Assembly (NCBI RefSeq): GCF_028372415.1
Contig: NC_092876.1
Span: forward strand, 58,552,385-58,616,384
Origin: Notamacropus eugenii
Taxonomy: Eukaryota > Chordata > Mammalia > Diprotodontia > Macropodidae
Reading direction: 5' to 3'
Length of the DNA stretch: 64,000 bases
In this document: positions 11,901-20,440 of the stretch, piece by piece
Numbering within the stretch: position 1 is the stretch's first letter
Layout of the letters: each line of letters opens with the position of its first letter
Made by a program: the position numbers and the translations under genes
Notes under the pieces: model-generated
The model's input: the letters and a program-made list of their open reading frames with translations, nothing else
Database searches by the model: none
What the model was told of the DNA's origin: nothing

Positions 11901-12153
11901 GCCCCAATGGCCAGCCCCACCACTGTCATCATTTCTATCTGCCTCCCCATCATGAACTCACTCTTTCATGAACTCACTCTTTGCACCGGGGCACCTGCAT
12001 GTAATTGAGATGAGTTGTGCCCTTGATATTGGCATGGAGGGTGAACAATCCCCCCAGGAGGTAATCCCCAGCCAGATGGAAATCAGAACTCTCCTGGACC
12101 TCCACCGGTATCAGCAGAAGGAACAGGAGCATCCAGGAGATGATGGTCCCCAT
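4590..12153 (-). CDS. TAS1R2: Taste receptor type 1 member 2 (sweet receptor subunit), six coding exons, intact
   Basis: Class C G-protein-coupled receptor that pairs with TAS1R3 at the taste-cell membrane to detect sugars and sweeteners. Coding exons on the minus strand are 12153-11978, 11177-10877, 10536-9763, 8278-8069, 7480-7360 and 5518-4590. They sum to 2511 nt: 836 residues plus a TAG stop, with no internal stop. Every intron has GT/AG ends. The product has a signal peptide (about 1-20), a Venus-flytrap ligand domain (about 20-485), a nine-cysteine linker (about 493-550) and a seven-helix domain ending IQGYTMRKD. By hand alignment it is clearly orthologous to human TAS1R2 (839 aa). I chose the ATG at 12153 because it directly precedes the hydrophobic signal and lies in CCATGG; an in-frame ATG at 12228 would add 25 polar residues. 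Next to ALDH4A1 on the same strand, as in human. Expression cannot be judged from sequence. Confidence 0.95.
5650..6080 (+). repeat. L2 fragment containing a (CA)n microsatellite
   Basis: L2-type 3' UTR text (ATGTCACTTCTCTGCTCAAG, TCCAATGCCCTCTACA) interrupted by (CA)n/(CGCA)n at 5886-5950. Lies in TAS1R2 intron 5. Confidence 0.5.
6081..7359. other. Rest of TAS1R2 intron 5
   Basis: Degraded SINE pieces at about 6130-6270 and 6390-6650 (CCTCAGTTTCCTCATTGG, GTGTAAAATGAGGACC). From 6660 to 7359 no gene or repeat is recognised. Confidence 0.4.
7360..7480 (-). CDS. TAS1R2: TAS1R2 coding exon 5: cysteine-rich linker
   Basis: 121 nt, residues 488-527 plus one base of 528. It encodes VPSSICSKNCQLGQRKKP followed by HICCFECINC, giving six of the nine linker cysteines. 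Acceptor CGATTCAG, donor GTAGGA. The linker couples ligand closure to the membrane domain. Confidence 0.93.
7640..8060 (+). repeat. L2-like LINE fragments in TAS1R2 intron 4
   Basis: CCTCTGACCATGTCACTTCC and TTCCAGCCAAAGTAGACC style text of the L2 3' UTR, degraded. Confidence 0.4.
8069..8278 (-). CDS. TAS1R2: TAS1R2 coding exon 4: end of flytrap domain
   Basis: Residues 418-487 (70 codons, in phase). Begins LLQEIRKVNFTLLGH after CCCAACCTAG; ends NTPNNM at a GTCAGT donor. Aligns with human LLEEIWKVNFTLLDH. Carries the EIVHWQWD motif of the family. Confidence 0.94.
8380..8520 (+). repeat. L2-like fragment ending in (CA)n microsatellite
   Basis: CCCTGCCCCCAAGGAGCTCA then (CA)n with GCAC interruptions at 8450-8518, in TAS1R2 intron 3. 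Confidence 0.6.
8840..9175 (+). repeat. L2 LINE 3' region
   Basis: AGCTTGGCATTCAAGGCCCT and CAATCTGGCCTGCCTACC, then TTCAAAGTTCAGACTCGAGG: ordered L2 3' UTR landmarks. Confidence 0.65.
9176..9420 (-). repeat. tRNA-headed SINE with RTE-like tail
   Basis: The RTE-type tail (GTGTCTGACTCTTCATGACC, CTGGAGTGGTTTGCCATTTC) is on the left and the head on the right, so the element is on the minus strand. Confidence 0.7.
9440..9690 (-). repeat. MIR/CORE-like SINE
   Basis: TTTGCAGAATGCTTTACCTA, then TACGGATGAGGAAACTGAGA, then GTACTCTATCAACTGGGTAC (head). Sits 70 bases from the exon 3 donor of TAS1R2. Confidence 0.6.
9763..10536 (-). CDS. TAS1R2: TAS1R2 coding exon 3: core of flytrap domain
   Basis: Residues 160-417 (258 codons, starts and ends in phase). 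Begins ISYSAISDDFRD after an ACCTCCCAG acceptor and ends VVYPWK before GTAAGT. Contains FRWNWVIV, WIASESW (Glu aligned with human E302) and LSGDRVAYNVYSAVYAVAHAL. This is the large third exon typical of the family. Confidence 0.95.
10620..10860 (-). repeat. MIR/CORE-like SINE pair in TAS1R2 intron 2
   Basis: TTTTACAGAGGAAGAAATAG and TTTTACAGAAAAGGAGGCTG, then CCAAGGTCCTAGAGCTAATA. Ends at the exon 2 donor region. Confidence 0.5.
10877..11177 (-). CDS. TAS1R2: TAS1R2 coding exon 2: first lobe of flytrap domain
   Basis: Residues 59-159. The acceptor is tgccctcag|CTATGAC, the donor CTTCCACAG|GTGAGT. Encodes GYNLMQAMRFAVEEINND, DVCY (Tyr aligned with human Y103) and VIGPDTSES (Asp aligned with human D142), ending LSLFLLPQ. 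Phase agrees with exons 1 and 3. Confidence 0.94.
11188..11400. repeat. Purine-rich (GA)-type simple repeat
   Basis: About 210 bases of GAGAGACAGAGA-type sequence on the plus strand in TAS1R2 intron 1, starting ten bases before the exon 2 acceptor; the minus strand is therefore an unusually long polypyrimidine tract. Confidence 0.9.
11480..11890. repeat. Degenerate CCA/TCA-rich simple repeat
   Basis: Pyrimidine-rich plus strand built of CACCAT, CCCATC, TCACCA words. The long Ser/Thr/Pro/Ile frame through it is a low-complexity artefact. Confidence 0.8.
11951..11982 (-). repeat. 16-bp tandem duplication containing the TAS1R2 exon 1 splice donor
   Basis: CATGAACTCACTCTTT occurs twice head to tail on the plus strand (11951-11966 and 11967-11982). 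Read on the minus strand each copy carries AAAGA|GTGAGT, so the exon 1 donor at 11978/11977 has an identical decoy 16 bases downstream at 11962/11961. Confidence 0.95.
11978..12153 (-). CDS. TAS1R2: TAS1R2 coding exon 1: signal peptide and start of ligand domain
   Basis: Residues 1-58 plus two bases of codon 59. Starts MGTIISWMLLFLLL, a typical signal peptide, then the conserved GDYLLGGLF and LHAN motifs of the T1R N-terminus. The donor is AAAGA|GTGAGT. The donor sequence is duplicated 16 bases further into the intron. Confidence 0.93.
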
Positions 12154-12431
12154 GGTTCTGTCCTGTTGTTCCTTGTCGCCCTCTGCACCTAACAGGGTCC
12201 AGGTGCCTCTGGCTGGGACTTGCCCCATCCTTTGTTTATTTGTGCAGCCTCTAAGGAGCCCATTTACATAGAGTCATGGGGGAAAGAGAATAAGCAGGTG
12301 GGGAGTGGATAAGAAATGAGAGCTAGTCTGGGATGGGGAAGTGAGGGATCTCCCAAGACCTGGAGTCATGGACCTGATTGTGCTGAGGACTAGGGGTCAG
12401 TGCCAGGAAACAGGGAGAATCTAACCAGTTT
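12154..12431. other. Upstream flank of TAS1R2
   Basis: No clear TATA box or CpG island is visible on the minus strand upstream of the start, in keeping with a tissue-specific gene. Promoter position not determined. Confidence 0.4.
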
Positions 12432-12497
12432 TGCGTGTGTGTGTGTGTGTGTGTGCGCGTGCGCGTATGTGTGTGCGTGTGTGTGTGTGTGTGTGTT
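12432..12497. repeat. (TG)n microsatellite with GC interruptions
   Basis: GTGTGT runs interrupted by GCGCGTGCGCGTATG. Confidence 0.95.
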
Positions 12498-12554
12498 TCT
12501 GGGAGAGAGTGGAGAACAAAATAGAATGAATTCTGACTGCAATCTGTTTGAATG

Positions 12555-12715
12555 TCTGAGATAGGAGAGACCTTAAAAACAGATTGTCAGAGGTGGAAGG
12601 GCCCTTAAAACACAGAATGTCAGAATTAGGAGAGTCCTTGGAACACACGATGTCAGAGCTGGCAGGGTTCTTAGAACACAGGATGTCAGAGCTGGGAGGG
12701 TTCTCAGAACAGAAG
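12555..12715. repeat. About five diverged ~30-33-bp repeats (SINE-tail type)
   Basis: Units such as AGAACACAGGATGTCAGAGC repeat at 30-33-bp spacing, in the same sense as the 36747-36937 array. Confidence 0.75.
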
Positions 12716-12959
12716 TCCTAGCTAGCCAGGGTCCAACATCCTCATTGCCAGAAGAAGAAACTGAAACTCAGGAATGACAGGTGACTGTCCCAAGGTCTCC
12801 AGGCATAGCCTCCTTGTCTTGAGGAAAAATGTCCTCACTGAGAACAGAACTGTGCACTTCCAGATTCTAACTCTTCCCTGAATGTGCCCCAGTTGCAAAA
12901 GAAGCCAGTTTGAATATGGCCAAAGGAGAGATATTACCTTCTCTTTTCCTCCTGCTTAT

Positions 12960-13676
12960 TAAAGTGTAAAGCTCCCTGAAAAAGGACACCTACACTGACT
13001 CAACCATTCTAGAGGGCAGTTTGGAACCCTGCCCAAGGAACTCTAAAACTGCAAACCCTCTGACCCAGCAATAGCAGTGCTAGGGTTGTAGCCCAAAGAC
13101 ATGCAAAAAAAGGGAAAAGAACCTGTTTGTACAAAAATATATATAACAGCTCTTTTTGTAGTGGCTAAGAACTGGAAGGATGCCCATCAACTGGAGAATG
13201 GCAGAACTAGTCACAGTATATGAATGGAATGGAATGGAATATTATTGTGCTGAAAGAAATGATGAGCAGACAGATTTCAGAAATACCTGGAAAGGCTTAC
13301 ATGAACTGATGCAAAGTGAGGTGGGCAGAACCAGGAGAATGCTGTACACAGGAGCAGCAACATCCCTCGATGAAGAACTGTGAATATTCTTCTCGGCAAT
13401 ACAATGCTCCAAGACAACCCCAAAGGACTAAAAATGAAAGATACTATCTGCCTCCAGAGAAAGAACTGATATTGATATTGAAGTATGCCATTTTTCACTT
13501 TATTTCCTTCAATTTTTCTGTTATTCGAGCCTTCTTATACAAAATGACTAAGATGTTTTACATAATTGCACATGTGTAACCTATATCTGATTACTTACTG
13601 TCTGGGGGAGGGAGGGAGGAATAGAATTTGGAACTCAAAACTTTAAAAATGTTTTAAAAATTGGGGAAAAAAAGAG
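12960..13676 (+). mobile_element. 5'-truncated L1 3' end
   Basis: Plus-strand landmarks in order: CTGACCCAGCAATAGCAG, ACAGCTCTTTTTGTAGTGG, TGGAATATTATTGTGCTG, ACATGAACTGATGCAAAGTG, GAGAAAGAACTGATATTG, GGGGGAGGGAGGGAGG. The same 3' region appears on the minus strand at 21.6-22.3 kb. Followed by a simple repeat in place of a poly(A) tail. Confidence 0.75.
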
Positions 13677-13788
13677 GGAAGAAGGAAGGAAGGAAGGAAG
13701 GAAGGAAGGAAGGAAGGAAGGAAGGAAGGAAGGAAGGAAGGAAGGAAGGAAGGAAGGAGGGAGGGAGGGAGGGAGGGAAGGAGGGAGG

Positions 13789-13839
<51 letters not shown>
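13677..13839 (+). repeat. (GGAA)n then (GGGA)n then (GA)n
   Basis: Roughly 20 GGAA units (13678-13757), then GGGA (to about 13790), then GA (to 13839). Directly follows the L1 tail. Confidence 0.97.
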
Positions 13840-13841
<2 letters not shown>

Positions 13842-14917
13842 CACAGGGACCATTTCCTAGCTATCTGCACATTCCCACCACCCAGCAGAAGTCCTTCTAA
13901 GAACCTTGTTCACTGGAATTGGAATCTCTGAGTTGGTCAGCCTGTGATGTCAGCATTTCAGAATGGCTGCTTGATTGCCTTCAAACGTGATCTCCTTAAT
14001 CCAGACTCCCACGACTTCCTCTCCAACCTCAAAAAGCCACAGGAAGAAGCTGGGGCTGGGCTTGGGAGAGGGAGCAGTGACTTTGCTAAGAGTTTATTGC
14101 AGCTCTCTGTCCTGCCGATCATGTGACATTAGGTGTCATAATTATCCTTTGGGTGGGGCTGGGGTCGGATGCCCCAGTTAGAATGGAAACTCCCTGAGGG
14201 CAAGAACCATAGGATCACAGACTTGTCCTTTGGCTGAGACCTTAGGGGTCACCTGATCCCACTCCCTTTACTTCATAGAGTCAGGTGACATGACTTAATG
14301 CCGCTTAGCTAGTAAGTGGCCTTTAAAATATGTTTCAACACTGCATCTACGATCCTAAATTGCAAACTAGAATTCAAACCCGGCCTTTCCAGGAGCTACC
14401 ATCAATTCTAAAAGAAGAGAGCTTTAGAAAAATCCAGCTTTCTCCTTGTAGTGAATAAGACCTGCCACAAGATGGCACCATTAACTCCAGCCTGGGCACA
14501 ATGGCCCAGCAAGAACTCATAGCCATGGCAGAGATGGAAGGGACCTTAGAAATTTTTGAGTCCAATGGCCTCACTTTACAGATGGATAAACTGAGGCCCA
14601 ACAAGGAGAAGTGAATTGCCCAAGTCCACATTGGTAAGCCTTCCAAGAAGGCAAAAAGGCCTTGGGTCCATCTCATAAAATCAAGAATGTCAGAGCTGAA
14701 CCTTGAAACATAGAGTGCTAAAATTTTAGAAATCACTAAACCCATCTTCCAGTTTTATAGATAATGACTGTTAATTGGTTTAGTGCATATTGCAGGTGCT
14801 AAGACTTTAAGGAAAGGGAGAGATTCCTGCGGCCTAGAAGGATCAGAGAAAGTTTCCTGGAGTTGGGAGGACCAAAGCTGCACCTAGAGGAATGATCCAT
14901 TCTCTGCTGCCTGTGCT
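13840..14917. other. Intergenic, with SINE fragments
   Basis: MIR-like cores at about 14190-14330 and 14520-14760 (GAAGGGACCTTAGAAATTTT, TTTACAGATGGATAAACTGA). Nothing recognised at 13840-14190 or 14760-14917. Confidence 0.4.
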
Positions 14918-15790
14918 AATGTTGGCCTAATAATTAACACCAAGAAAATACAGGTGCTGCATCAGCCACCATCATACCATCCATACGTGGAACCATCGGT
15001 TACAACAAATGGAGAAGTTTTGAATGCTATGGATAAGTTCACTAACCTTGGTAGTCTATTTTCCAGGGATGTACACATTGACAGTGAAGTTGATGCACAC
15101 TGCCAGAGCTAGCTCAGTGTTGGGGAGGCTCTAAAGATAAGTTTGGGAGAGAAGATGTATTAGACTGTCTACCAAACTGAAGGTCTACAGAGCCGTTGTG
15201 CTGACCTCATTGTTATATGTTTGTGAAACATGGACAGTCTACCAGCACCATGCCAGGAAACTGAGTCATTTCCATTTGAACTGTCTTAGGAAGATTCTGA
15301 GGATCATCTGGCACTGAAGTCCTTGCTCAAGCTGAACTGCCAAGCATTCAAACTATGCTTCAGAGAGTGCAACTCTGATGGGCTGACCACCCATTGTTCG
15401 AATGCAAAATGTATGCTTTCCCAAAAGACTATTTTATGGAGAACTCACATGGGGCAGGCGATCACAAGGTGGCCAGAAGAAACAATACAAGGACACTCTC
15501 AAGGTCTCTCTCAAGAACTTTGGATTTGACTGTGCAACATGGGAGACACTGGCACAGGACTGCTCAGCATGGCATGCCCACATCAGAAAGGGTGCTGTGC
15601 TCTTTGAGCAAAGCAGCATTGAGAGAGCACAAAGTAAACACAGGAAGCGCAAATTTGGGATATCCACCCCAAATACTCACAAGGACTATCTGTGCCCAAC
15701 CTGTGGTAGAGCATCCGAGCTCATATTGGTCTGATCAGCCACAGTCGGACACTTTGGGTCCTCTTCGAAGACGAAGGACAACACGCATGA
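14918..15790 (+). mobile_element. RTE-type LINE fragment, reverse-transcriptase 3' part and tail
   Basis: Broken frames encode KFTNLGSLFSRDVHIDSEVD, a motif of the C-terminal part of RTE/BovB-like reverse transcriptases, then CETWTVYQHHARKLSHFHL. The tail has CCTCTTCGAAGACGAAGGAC. Several stops and frameshifts, so dead. Confidence 0.6.
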
Positions 15791-15859
15791 CTGGAGGCGG
15801 ATACTAGAAAAACTCAAGCAAAAAGAATGGTGAATGATGCAATGTGGACTGTCCTGTCC

Positions 15860-15915
15860 TATAGTCTAACCCAAACCTGAACAGGACTCCCCTCTACAAC
15901 ACAGAAGAGAAGACC
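15860..15915 (-). repeat. Short CR1/L3-like fragment
   Basis: TATAGTCTAACCCAAACCTG and CAGGACTCCCCTCTACAACA; the same ~50 bases recur at 17366-17416. Followed by a short A/GAAA tract to 15960. Confidence 0.5.
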
Positions 15916-16279
15916 CCACTCCTGTCCTAAAAAAAAAAAAAGAAAGAAAGAAAGAAAGTGGAAAATGAATTGCTTCCATCTGTATTCAATCAATATTGCC
16001 TGTCTGGCATTAACCAGAAGGAGGCTGCTGGCATCTTGGAAAGAGTTAGGAGACCTGCAGTTGGATCCTGACTCTGCCACCAAGTTCTCTGCCTTTCCTA
16101 AGGCTCACCTTTTCTTGAAACAGTTGGATTAAATAGTCTCTAAGATCCCTTCCAATCAATCAATAAGTCAATCGACAAATATTTGCCAGGGAATACAAGT
16201 ATCTTACAAAGAATGAAACAATCCCTACCCACAATGAGCTCTCATTCTTCCAGCTCTGAAATTCTGTGATTACTATACT

Positions 16280-16440
16280 ATCTAATCCATGATTAGAATA
16301 CAGGGGTGGGGAGCATGCCGCCTCAAGGCCACATGTAGCCCCTAGAGGGCTAGGTCCTCAAGTGCAGCCCTTTGACTGAGTCCAAGTCCAAGAACCAAAA
16401 GGCCTCACTTGTTCCCCACTCCTGGTAGAAGCTCACAGAG
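16280..16440. mobile_element. hAT-like DNA transposon fragment
   Basis: CCACATGTAGCCCCTAGAGG, CTCAAGTGCAGCCCTTTGAC: text of a non-autonomous hAT-type family; an inverse-oriented relative is at 59600-59690. Confidence 0.45.
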
Positions 16441-17339
16441 GGATAGGTTTTCTCACTTGTATTTAGCTTGGCTTCATTTTGTTTTGTTTATTTTAATGGA
16501 GGTGTCATGAAAGAGGACTACTCACAGGGCCTGCTCCAGAACTGCCTTTGAGAACTTATACAGCACTTTCCTTCCCCAGACCCTGTGCCCCACCATCCTG
16601 ACCTGGATAGCCAATCCACCTCAATGGGCAGGCTGTTGCACCTGGAGGCCTCTGTTGTCAGGTTGTCAGACAACAGAAAGTCAATTATCCTATGCAAAGT
16701 GATGGGGAGGGAGAGAGGAGGTTGGGGTGCTGAGCCAGGAAAATGCGAGGGTTTGAAAAAACCAAACCATTTGCCTGGGGATTTGTTTGTCAAGATGCTA
16801 ACGGGAAAGAACATTTTTCCCTGTTTATTTTAAGCAAAAGGAAATTTGGGCTGAAGTAAAATGATGGTAGCCATAGCCACATACATAATGAGGAGACGGA
16901 ATCCTTGGAAATGACCCTGGTGTTGGGAAAGATTGAAGGCAAAAGATGGAGGGAATCATAGAGGGTGAAATGGAAAGATAGCATCATGGAAACAATGAAC
17001 ATTAACTTGGACAGACTTTGGGAGATAGGAGAGCACAGAACGGCCTTAGGGGTCCAGGGGGTCATGGACAGTCAGACATGGCTCATCAACTGAAAAGCTA
17101 CCTTCAATGTCAAAGAAGAGACTGTGGGACTGCCAACCTTGACAGGAGGCCCTGTCAGAGTGGGTAGAGGGGAGGAAGGGGGTCCCAGCTCTCACCTCCT
17201 ACCACCCCTAGCATATTCATTTCATGTAGAACTGGAAGGGATCCCTTCAGGATTGATCTAGTCCATCCACCACTCCACAAAGCTTTAAAGGACAGGAGGA
17301 GTATAGATTTTCTTTGGAGTCCTAGATCTCACCAGCCAG
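16441..17339. other. Intergenic, no recognised content
   Basis: A weak SINE tail at about 16090-16270 precedes it; within the interval no gene or convincing repeat is seen. Confidence 0.4.
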
Positions 17340-17560
17340 GAATTGAGAGGGAGCCCAGAGGCCATATAGTCTAACCCAAACCTGAACAGGACTCCCCCTC
17401 TACAACACAGAAGGGAACACCTCCAATGTTGGGTAAAGAGCTCATTCCTAAAACAGCCTGTCCCTCTTTGGGAGAGCTCCAATCATTAAGGCAGTTTTCC
17501 TCACATTGATCCCAAATCTGTTCCTACAATTTGATCCATTGTGATTCCGGGGCCAAATAG
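17340..17560 (-). repeat. CR1/L3 LINE fragment
   Basis: Minus-orientation CR1 text: GTCTAACCCAAACCTGAACA, TTTGGGAGAGCTCCAATC, TTTTCCTCACATTGATCCC. Confidence 0.55.
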
Positions 17561-17564
17561 AAAG

Positions 17565-17880
17565 AGCTCAGTGATGGGAGATGGAGGATGGAAGACAGAG
17601 GATGGGAGATGGAGGATGGGAGATGGAGTGTCTTGTACAAGAAACAGTAAGAAGGTCGGTGTCCCTATATTGTAGAGGGTTCAGAGAAAGCATAAGAATA
17701 CTGCAAATATAGAAAAGGGCCAGATTGTGAAGACTTTCAAAGCAGAAAGGCCAATTTCTATCTGATCCTAGGGGTGATTGAAAGCCATTGGAGTTGACTA
17801 AGCAATGGAGGTGGCCTGATCAGAATTGAGGTTTAGGACAATCGCTTTAGAAGCTGAGTGGAGAGAGGAGAAACTGGAGA
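17565..17880 (+). repeat. GATGGGAG-type short tandem repeat and L2-like LINE fragment
   Basis: About five GGATGGGAGATGGA units (17570-17625), then GTGTCTTGTACAAGAAACAG and AAAGCAGAAAGGCCAATTTC, matching the old LINE also at 1-260 and 46595-47235. Confidence 0.5.
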
Positions 17881-18180
17881 CAAAACACTAGTGAGGAATT
17901 GCCTCCTTCCTCCTCATCTCTGCCTCCTGGCTTCCCTGGTTCCCTTCAAGCCCCAGCTAAACCCCACCTTCCACAGGAGACATTTCCCAACCCTGTTAAT
18001 TCTAGCATCTTCCCTTCATAGATTATCTCCAGTCCCCAGATAGAGTTGTCTGCCTGTTGTCTCCCTGATTAGATCACATGCACCTTGAAGGTGCTTTGGC
18101 CTTTCTTTGTACTCCCAGTGCATAGCATCTGGTCTGGCACACAGTAGGTGCTTAATTAATAAAGGCTTGTTGGGTTCCCT
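17881..18180 (+). repeat. L2 LINE 3' end
   Basis: TTCAAGCCCCAGCTAAACCC ... GCACACAGTAGGTGCTTAAT, AATAAAGGCTTGTTGGG. Confidence 0.65.
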
Positions 18181-18429
18181 GCAGATCTCTCCTAAGCTTC
18201 AAGTCTGCACAAAGGCCCCTCCACACCTTCCTTTTTCATTCTCCTTTCATCTCTCCAGAGTCCTCCTCAGTGTGGTTAACTATTCACTAGTCAATGGCCC
18301 AGATCTCCCTTCCATGACTGATGCAAGAGTTCATTAGAATTTAAGAATAAATGGGGGGAGTGGGAGAGAGATTTGAGCTTTATAGGGGGAAAACCATATC
18401 AATAAAAATCTTGTTTTTTAGGAACATAA

Positions 18430-18550
18430 GAATAAACCCAGGGCAGTGTAAGCTCCGTAAGGGCAGGACTGTTTCATTTCTGTCTTTTTATGCCCAGAAC
18501 CTAATGCAATGCCTTACACAATGTGGTACTAAGGAAATATTTGTTAAACT
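18430..18550 (+). repeat. L2 LINE 3' end, short
   Basis: TAAGCTCCGTAAGGGCAGGA, TATGCCCAGAACCTAATGC, AAGGAAATATTTGTT. Confidence 0.55.
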
Positions 18551-18780
18551 AAATCAGATGAGATTCAGAAGAGAGGCCAGATTTAAGAAGTGATTGCGCC
18601 GGTTAAGAAGAAAGCTCTGAGAATAGGAAATGGGTTTCGAGAGTATGGCTTAAAATTGTAAGACAAATTCCTGGCCAGAGACTGATAAGATAATATTTGC
18701 CTACAATGTTATAAAGCTAATCAAGTGAATGTAAAACAGAAAGGGAAGAGGGAGGGGAAAATGAGCCCTTGTATATCCAG

Positions 18781-19025
18781 CAGAGGGCAGTTAGGTGGCA
18801 CAATGGATAGAGCACTGTGCCTGGACTCATCTTCCTGAGTTCGAATCTGACCTCAGACACTTAATATCTGTGAGACCTTGGGCAATCACTTCACCCTGTT
18901 TGCCTCAGTTTCCTCATCTGTAAAATGAGCTGGAGAAGAAAATGCCAAGCTACTCCAGTATCTTAGCCAACAAAACCCCAAATAGGGTCATGGAGAGTCA
19001 GACACAACTAATTGACTAAAGAACA
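18781..19025 (+). repeat. Full-length tRNA-headed SINE with RTE-like tail
   Basis: Head GGCAGTTAGGTGGCACAATG and GAGTTCGAATCTGACCTC (A/B-box-like), middle CCTCATCTGTAAAATGAGC, tail ACTCCAGTATCTTAGCC and GAGAGTCAGACACAACT. The best-preserved copy in the window. Confidence 0.8.
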
Positions 19026-19164
19026 AGCATGTCCAACAAGCTAGAAAGCCACGACAAAGTGAGAAAAATAACAGCTGAAACTTCCAGAAATTCACAAGAG
19101 GCAAAATCTAAGAAAGGATCCAGGATTTCCTATGACCTCCGCTGTAACATAATTCACAAACTAT

Positions 19165-19345
19165 GATGAGTCAAATGAATCCTAGAATCAGAGCTAGAGT
19201 GGGAAGGACCCTTAGAGGCCATTGAGTCCAATCCCTTCATTTTACAGATGAGGAAACTGAGGCCCAGAGAGGGAAAGTGTCAGAGCTCAGATTAGAACCC
19301 AATTCCAGTGACTCTAAGCTCAGTACTCCCTCTCCACTGTAACAA
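19165..19345 (+). repeat. MIR-like SINE
   Basis: GGGAAGGACCCTTAGAGGCC, CATTTTACAGATGAGGAAAC, CTGTAACAAGCTGCC. Confidence 0.6.
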
Positions 19346-19804
19346 GCTGCCATTTATAAACATCTTCCTCTTTGCTCATCCTCTTCCTCTTCCTGATATT
19401 CCAGTGACAATATTGCTTCTTTTTGTTGGGTTCGCTAATGTGACAGATTATACAGGTACAGTAGGTTCAGTTTAACTAGATGTCTCTTGAGCTCTTCTTG
19501 TGGCAAAGATGGAGGTATTTGGGCTAGATGGAAAGAGAATACAGTTAGTAGACACAGAAATGGTTGAATGACCAGGCCTCAAGAGTAGGTGTTAATGGTT
19601 CCATGTCAACTTGGAAGATCTCCAATGGAATGCTTGGCCCTGGGCCACTTAACATTTTTATCAATGATCTGGAGGTTGGAGGGAAAGCATGGATGGCCTA
19701 CTTATTGAATTTGCAGCATGGAAAAGAAATCTGGGACACCAAGCTGGAAAGAATAGCTAACACATGAAATGACAGAATTAGTATTCAAAAATATCTTAAC
19801 AGGC
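19346..19804. other. Intergenic, no recognised content
   Basis: No gene or clear repeat seen; a 67-codon frame at 19564-19767 has no recognisable features. Confidence 0.4.
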
Positions 19805-20045
19805 TAGAACAATGGTGTCACACTGAAATGGGAATGGGGGCCATTGAACCACACAGAAGGACCCATGCAGGCCACATATTGACTTAGAAAACCACACATC
19901 TATGGATTTCTTTTTTCTTAATTAATATATCAATATAAAATCAGATAGGAACTACATTTTAATCTGGTGAGAGCCTCACTCAGGGGGTGTCGTGGGCTGA
20001 AGGCAGTCAGCACTGGGCCAAATATTGGGTCAGACTGAATAAAAT
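19805..20045. mobile_element. hAT-like non-autonomous DNA transposon
   Basis: AATGGTGTCACACTGAAATG at the left, CCACATATTGACTTAGAAAA, CATTTTAATCTGGTGAGAGC, a ~240-bp unit I recall as a marsupial hAT MITE. Inverted ends not verified. Confidence 0.4.
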
Positions 20046-20269
20046 GAAAATCAATTAGGGACAAAAGGTTCTGCACAAGGGTTTTTCAAATGAGCTTCAT
20101 AAGTACAAAATGAAAAAGGAGGAGAGACTAGGACACTTTTTTCTATGGAAAAAAATTATCTTTTAGTGAACTGTACCTTTAATCTCAGTAAATCATTGAA
20201 TGGGTGTTGCCTCAAACAAAGACCTAGAAAAGACCTTGGAGTCTTGGAGAAAGGAAAACATTCCTTTGA

Positions 20270-20440
20270 CTGTGGGCAAATTACTTTACTTTTCTAAGAA
20301 ACTTACATGAAATTTAATGTTTCATCTGTGAAACGACAATAACAATAGTATTTACCTCTCAACATTGTTGCAAGAATCAAATCAAATAAATAGAATAATT
20401 TACAAACCTTAAAGTGCCATATAAATGTGAGCTTTTTTCA
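20270..20440 (+). repeat. MIR-like SINE
   Basis: TCATCTGTGAAACGACAATA, TACCTCTCAACATTGTTGC, AAAGTGCCATATAAATGTGA. Confidence 0.6.

Noticed and set aside
12154-12228. Upstream ATG at 12228 as the TAS1R2 start
   Set aside because: It would add 25 polar residues before the signal peptide; the ATG at 12153 aligns with the human start and has a better context.
13635-13900. Open frames of repeated KEGR or SLPPSLPPS
   Set aside because: Direct translation of the GGAA/GA microsatellite.
18781-18870. tRNA-like A-box/B-box sequence
   Set aside because: It is the head of a SINE followed by the SINE body and RTE-like tail, not a tRNA gene. The same holds at 37985 and 39483.
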